Shown in pieces: positions 62,334 through 64,000 of a stretch of 64,000 nt of DNA. The notes beneath the pieces are model-generated. The model ran no database searches. It was not told where the DNA came from and was given only the letters and a program-made list of their open reading frames with translations. This stretch comes from an uncultured Clostridium sp. (lineage in GTDB: Bacteria; Bacillota; Clostridia; TANB77; CAG-508). Position 1 is the first letter of the stretch, and each line of letters opens with the position of its first letter. Both the position numbers and the translations under genes were made by a program. The DNA is taken from NCBI GenBank assembly GCA_900552555.1, contig URZW01000003.1:1-64000 (forward strand). The letters are read 5' to 3'.

Positions 62334-63554
62334 ATGTTTAATGTAACAGTATTAAAAATGAGAGATATAGTAAAATATCTTGTAGGAATTATGATAATAA
62401 TAGGAGTTATTGCATATACTACAAGATTTTTTGCGTATAAGCCAGGAAATAAAGAGAATGTATTAGAAAAAACTAATAATACCAGTGTAGGAAAATTGCA
62501 AACAATGAAAATGGGGAGCTTAACAAGTTGCTTTGAAAAAACATTACCAGTTGTTGCAGATAATAACGAAAAAAATAATAAAGAAAATATAAGTAAATCC
62601 AATAATAATTATTTAGAGGGATTTTTAAAAACAGAAATAAGTGCTATAAAAGGTATTGAAGAAACGGAAAAAAATAATGATACAAAACAAGAAGCGGAGC
62701 AGGCAACATCTAATCAAGATGGCAAGGAAGTAAATAATGGAAATAAAGATGGAAGTGAACAGACAAATTCTGAGCAAATTATATTAGCAAGTCAGGATGC
62801 TGTAAAAACAGAAGTTGTTACACAAAATCCAATATCTGAAAATGCTAATGTACAATATGGAAGTGTAAAAATAAAAAATCAAACAACATATAATTTAACA
62901 GAAGATATATTAAATCCAGATATAAAAATAGATAATAAAAATGTTGTGATATTCCATACACATAGTTGTGAAAGTTACACACCAAGTGAAAAATATCAAT
63001 ATACGCAAACAGGAAATTATAGAACAACAGATAAAAATTATTCTGTAATTAGAGTTGGAACAGAACTAGAAAATTATTTAAAACAGTATAATATAAATGT
63101 AATACATGACACTTCATATCATGATTATCCATCATATACTGGTTCATATACTCGTTCTTTACAAACAGTGGAAAATATTTTAAAAACAAATCAATCTGAT
63201 ATTATAATAGATTTACATAGAGATGCTGTAGGTTCTAGACCAGATTATGCTCCAACTGTTAAGATTGGAGATGATTATGCTGCTCAAATTATGTTTGTTA
63301 TTGGTACTAATGAGGGTGGTTTGTGGCATCCAAATTGGCAACAGAATTTGAAGTTTGCTATTAAAGTTCAACAAAAAGCAGAGGAGATGTATCCAGGGTT
63401 ATTTAAGCCTATTATGCTTACAAAATCTAGATATAATCAACACACAGGAAAGTATGCTAATATTATGGAAATTGGTTCGACTGGGAATACTCTCGATCAG
63501 TGCTTGACTAGTATGAAGTATTTGTCTGCTGTTATGAATGAGGTTTTGAAATAA
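62334..63554 (+). CDS. spoIIP: Stage II sporulation protein P (SpoIIP)
   Basis: 406 aa. A membrane helix (about 14-32) and a long Asn/Glu-rich spacer precede the SpoIIP catalytic domain (about 205-405): VVIFHTHSCESYTPSE (metal-binding His), RVGTELENYL, SDIIIDLHRDAVGS and EIGSTGNTLDQCLTSMKYL. SpoIIP is an amidase/endopeptidase that thins septal peptidoglycan during engulfment. It supports the idea of a spore-former. AATATTTT and CATATATA upstream may be a SigE-type promoter (weak). RBS AAGGAG before ATG 62334. Confidence 0.93.
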   Translation: MFNVTVLKMRDIVKYLVGIMIIIGVIAYTTRFFAYKPGNKENVLEKTNNTSVGKLQTMKMGSLTSCFEKTLPVVADNNEKNNKENISKSNNNYLEGFLKTEISAIKGIEETEKNNDTKQEAEQATSNQDGKEVNNGNKDGSEQTNSEQIILASQDAVKTEVVTQNPISENANVQYGSVKIKNQTTYNLTEDILNPDIKIDNKNVVIFHTHSCESYTPSEKYQYTQTGNYRTTDKNYSVIRVGTELENYLKQYNINVIHDTSYHDYPSYTGSYTRSLQTVENILKTNQSDIIIDLHRDAVGSRPDYAPTVKIGDDYAAQIMFVIGTNEGGLWHPNWQQNLKFAIKVQQKAEEMYPGLFKPIMLTKSRYNQHTGKYANIMEIGSTGNTLDQCLTSMKYLSAVMNEVLK

Positions 63555-63583
63555 AACTGAGTGAGAGAGGCTCAGTTTTTTTA
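63553..63583 (+). terminator. Terminator after spoIIP
   Basis: AAAACTGAG pairs with CTCAGTTTT around TGAGAGAG, followed by a T-run. Confidence 0.8.
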
Positions 63584-63607
63584 TGTTATATATTTTTTTT
63601 AAAAGTG

Positions 63608-63636
63608 TTGACAAAAAATTTTCTTAAGAATATAAT
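63608..63636 (+). promoter_or_regulatory. Consensus SigA promoter of the arsR-family gene
   Basis: TTGACA, 17 nt, TATAAT, a perfect consensus. Confidence 0.85.
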
Positions 63637-63644
63637 AGAATTAC

Positions 63645-63664
63645 ATATGAATAGTTATTCATAT
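63645..63664 (+). promoter_or_regulatory. Probable ArsR/SmtB operator
   Basis: ATATGAATA-GT-TATTCATAT is a perfect 9-2-9 palindrome just after the start point, matching the ATATGAA-type boxes of CadC/CzrA regulators, so the regulator is likely autorepressed and metal-derepressed. Confidence 0.75.
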
Positions 63665-63688
63665 AATCAAATGAAAAGAGGGTAGAAT

Positions 63689-64000
63689 ATGGAAGAAAAT
63701 TTTGCAGAATGCAACATATTGCACGAAGAAACAGTAAAAAAAGTAAAACAAAAAATGCCAGAAGATGGCTTTATATACGACTTAGCGGAGTTATTTAAAG
63801 TATTTGCAGATTCAACAAGAATGAAAATAATATATGCTTTATTAGAAGAAGAACTATGTGTGTGTGACATAGCAAATATAGTCGGAACAACGCAATCAGC
63901 AATATCACACCAACTAAGATTACTAAAACAGTCAAAATTAGTCAAATTCAGAAGAGAAGGAAAAACAATATTTTACAGTTTAGATGATGAACACATCGAA
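63689..64000 (+). CDS. ArsR/SmtB-family metal-responsive regulator (cut by window edge)
   Basis: 104 residues are seen; the gene runs off the right edge. A winged helix-turn-helix is clear: DLAELFKVFADSTRMKIIYALLEE, then ELCVCDIANIVGTTQSAISHQLRLLKQSKLVKFRREG. The ELCVCD motif gives the alpha-3 Cys pair that binds soft metals (Cd, Pb, As, Zn) in ArsR/CadC, and CNILH near residue 8 could supply alpha-3N ligands. It likely represses itself and a metal transporter gene beyond the window. RBS AGAGGG before ATG 63689. Confidence 0.9.
   Translation, partial: MEENFAECNILHEETVKKVKQKMPEDGFIYDLAELFKVFADSTRMKIIYALLEEELCVCDIANIVGTTQSAISHQLRLLKQSKLVKFRREGKTIFYSLDDEHIE

Overview
This 64 kb window comes from a very AT-rich, Gram-positive, probably endospore-forming member of the Clostridia, most likely an uncultivated gut-type lineage. 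The evidence is the strongly AGA/ATA/AAA-biased coding, AGGAGG-type ribosome binding sites, SigA promoters, and the genes divIVA, sepF, mreB, disA, the dipicolinate synthase A subunit, spoIIP and an FtsK/SpoIIIE translocase. Almost everything is chromosomal housekeeping on the + strand. I see no prophage, plasmid or CRISPR.

Layout: 1-3.4 kb, tail of an acyltransferase and two GtrII-type membrane proteins; 3.4-9 kb, polA, a lytic transglycosylase, a TPR membrane protein; 9-12.4 kb, dpaA, uppP, a sortase-type VWA surface protein; 12.8-17.6 kb, small unknown genes, dxs, a YlmH-like S4 protein and a HAD nucleotidase; 17.8-19.5 kb (minus strand), tsaE-tsaB-rimI; 19.8-22.8 kb, mreB, mtaB and a small repeat protein; 23-27.5 kb, a RAYT transposase, radA, disA, a cyclophilin; 27.8-32.6 kb, pyrG, a foreign-looking gene, groESL and two tRNA-Gly genes; 32.7-40.7 kb, an HD hydrolase, secDF-like genes, mutL, miaA, a HlyD-like protein; 40.9-45.6 kb, sepF, divIVA, rsmD, a coiled-coil protein, ftsK; 45.7-52.4 kb, an unknown coiled-coil protein, a beta-CASP nuclease, a GH15 enzyme, gap; 52.9-56.2 kb, a heptad-repeat protein, rpsO, pnp; 56.9-60.7 kb, a zinc metallopeptidase, queA, tgt; 60.8-64 kb, a WG-repeat protein, spoIIP and the start of an ArsR regulator.

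Most striking result: the window has exactly three broken reading frames (RAYT, radA, metallopeptidase). In all three the frame is lost precisely at an in-frame CGG codon and is restored if the C is skipped and GGN is read as Gly. Reading every CGG triplet in the window, I find only one other in-frame CGG in a real gene, inside the foreign-looking gene at 29443-29928. This points to CGG being an unassigned or starved codon that triggers +1 frameshifting, so genes such as radA would be functional rather than pseudogenes.

Other structure not explained by the genes: (1) family R1, about 135 bp, an inverted-repeat element with an asymmetric core, in six near-complete copies plus one degenerate copy and two fragments, almost always starting 0-5 nt after a stop codon, showing compensatory arm changes and bracketing the RAYT gene; (2) family R2, about 144 bp, related in design; (3) family R3, a pair of about 115 bp sequences upstream of RAYT and pyrG; (4) arrays of four TGTAAY-type hexamers at exact 11 bp spacing next to mreB, sepF, rsmD and a small-protein gene, with a weaker one at uppP, resembling a WalR-type envelope regulon; (5) two tandem CIRCE-like operators at groESL; (6) a perfect 11 bp dyad around the tRNA-Gly promoter; (7) a 419 bp nested palindrome after pnp.

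How the genes connect: tsaE, tsaB, mtaB, miaA, queA and tgt all modify tRNA anticodon loops; radA and disA couple recombination intermediates to c-di-AMP signalling; mreB, sepF, divIVA, uppP, dxs and the lytic transglycosylase serve envelope growth and division.
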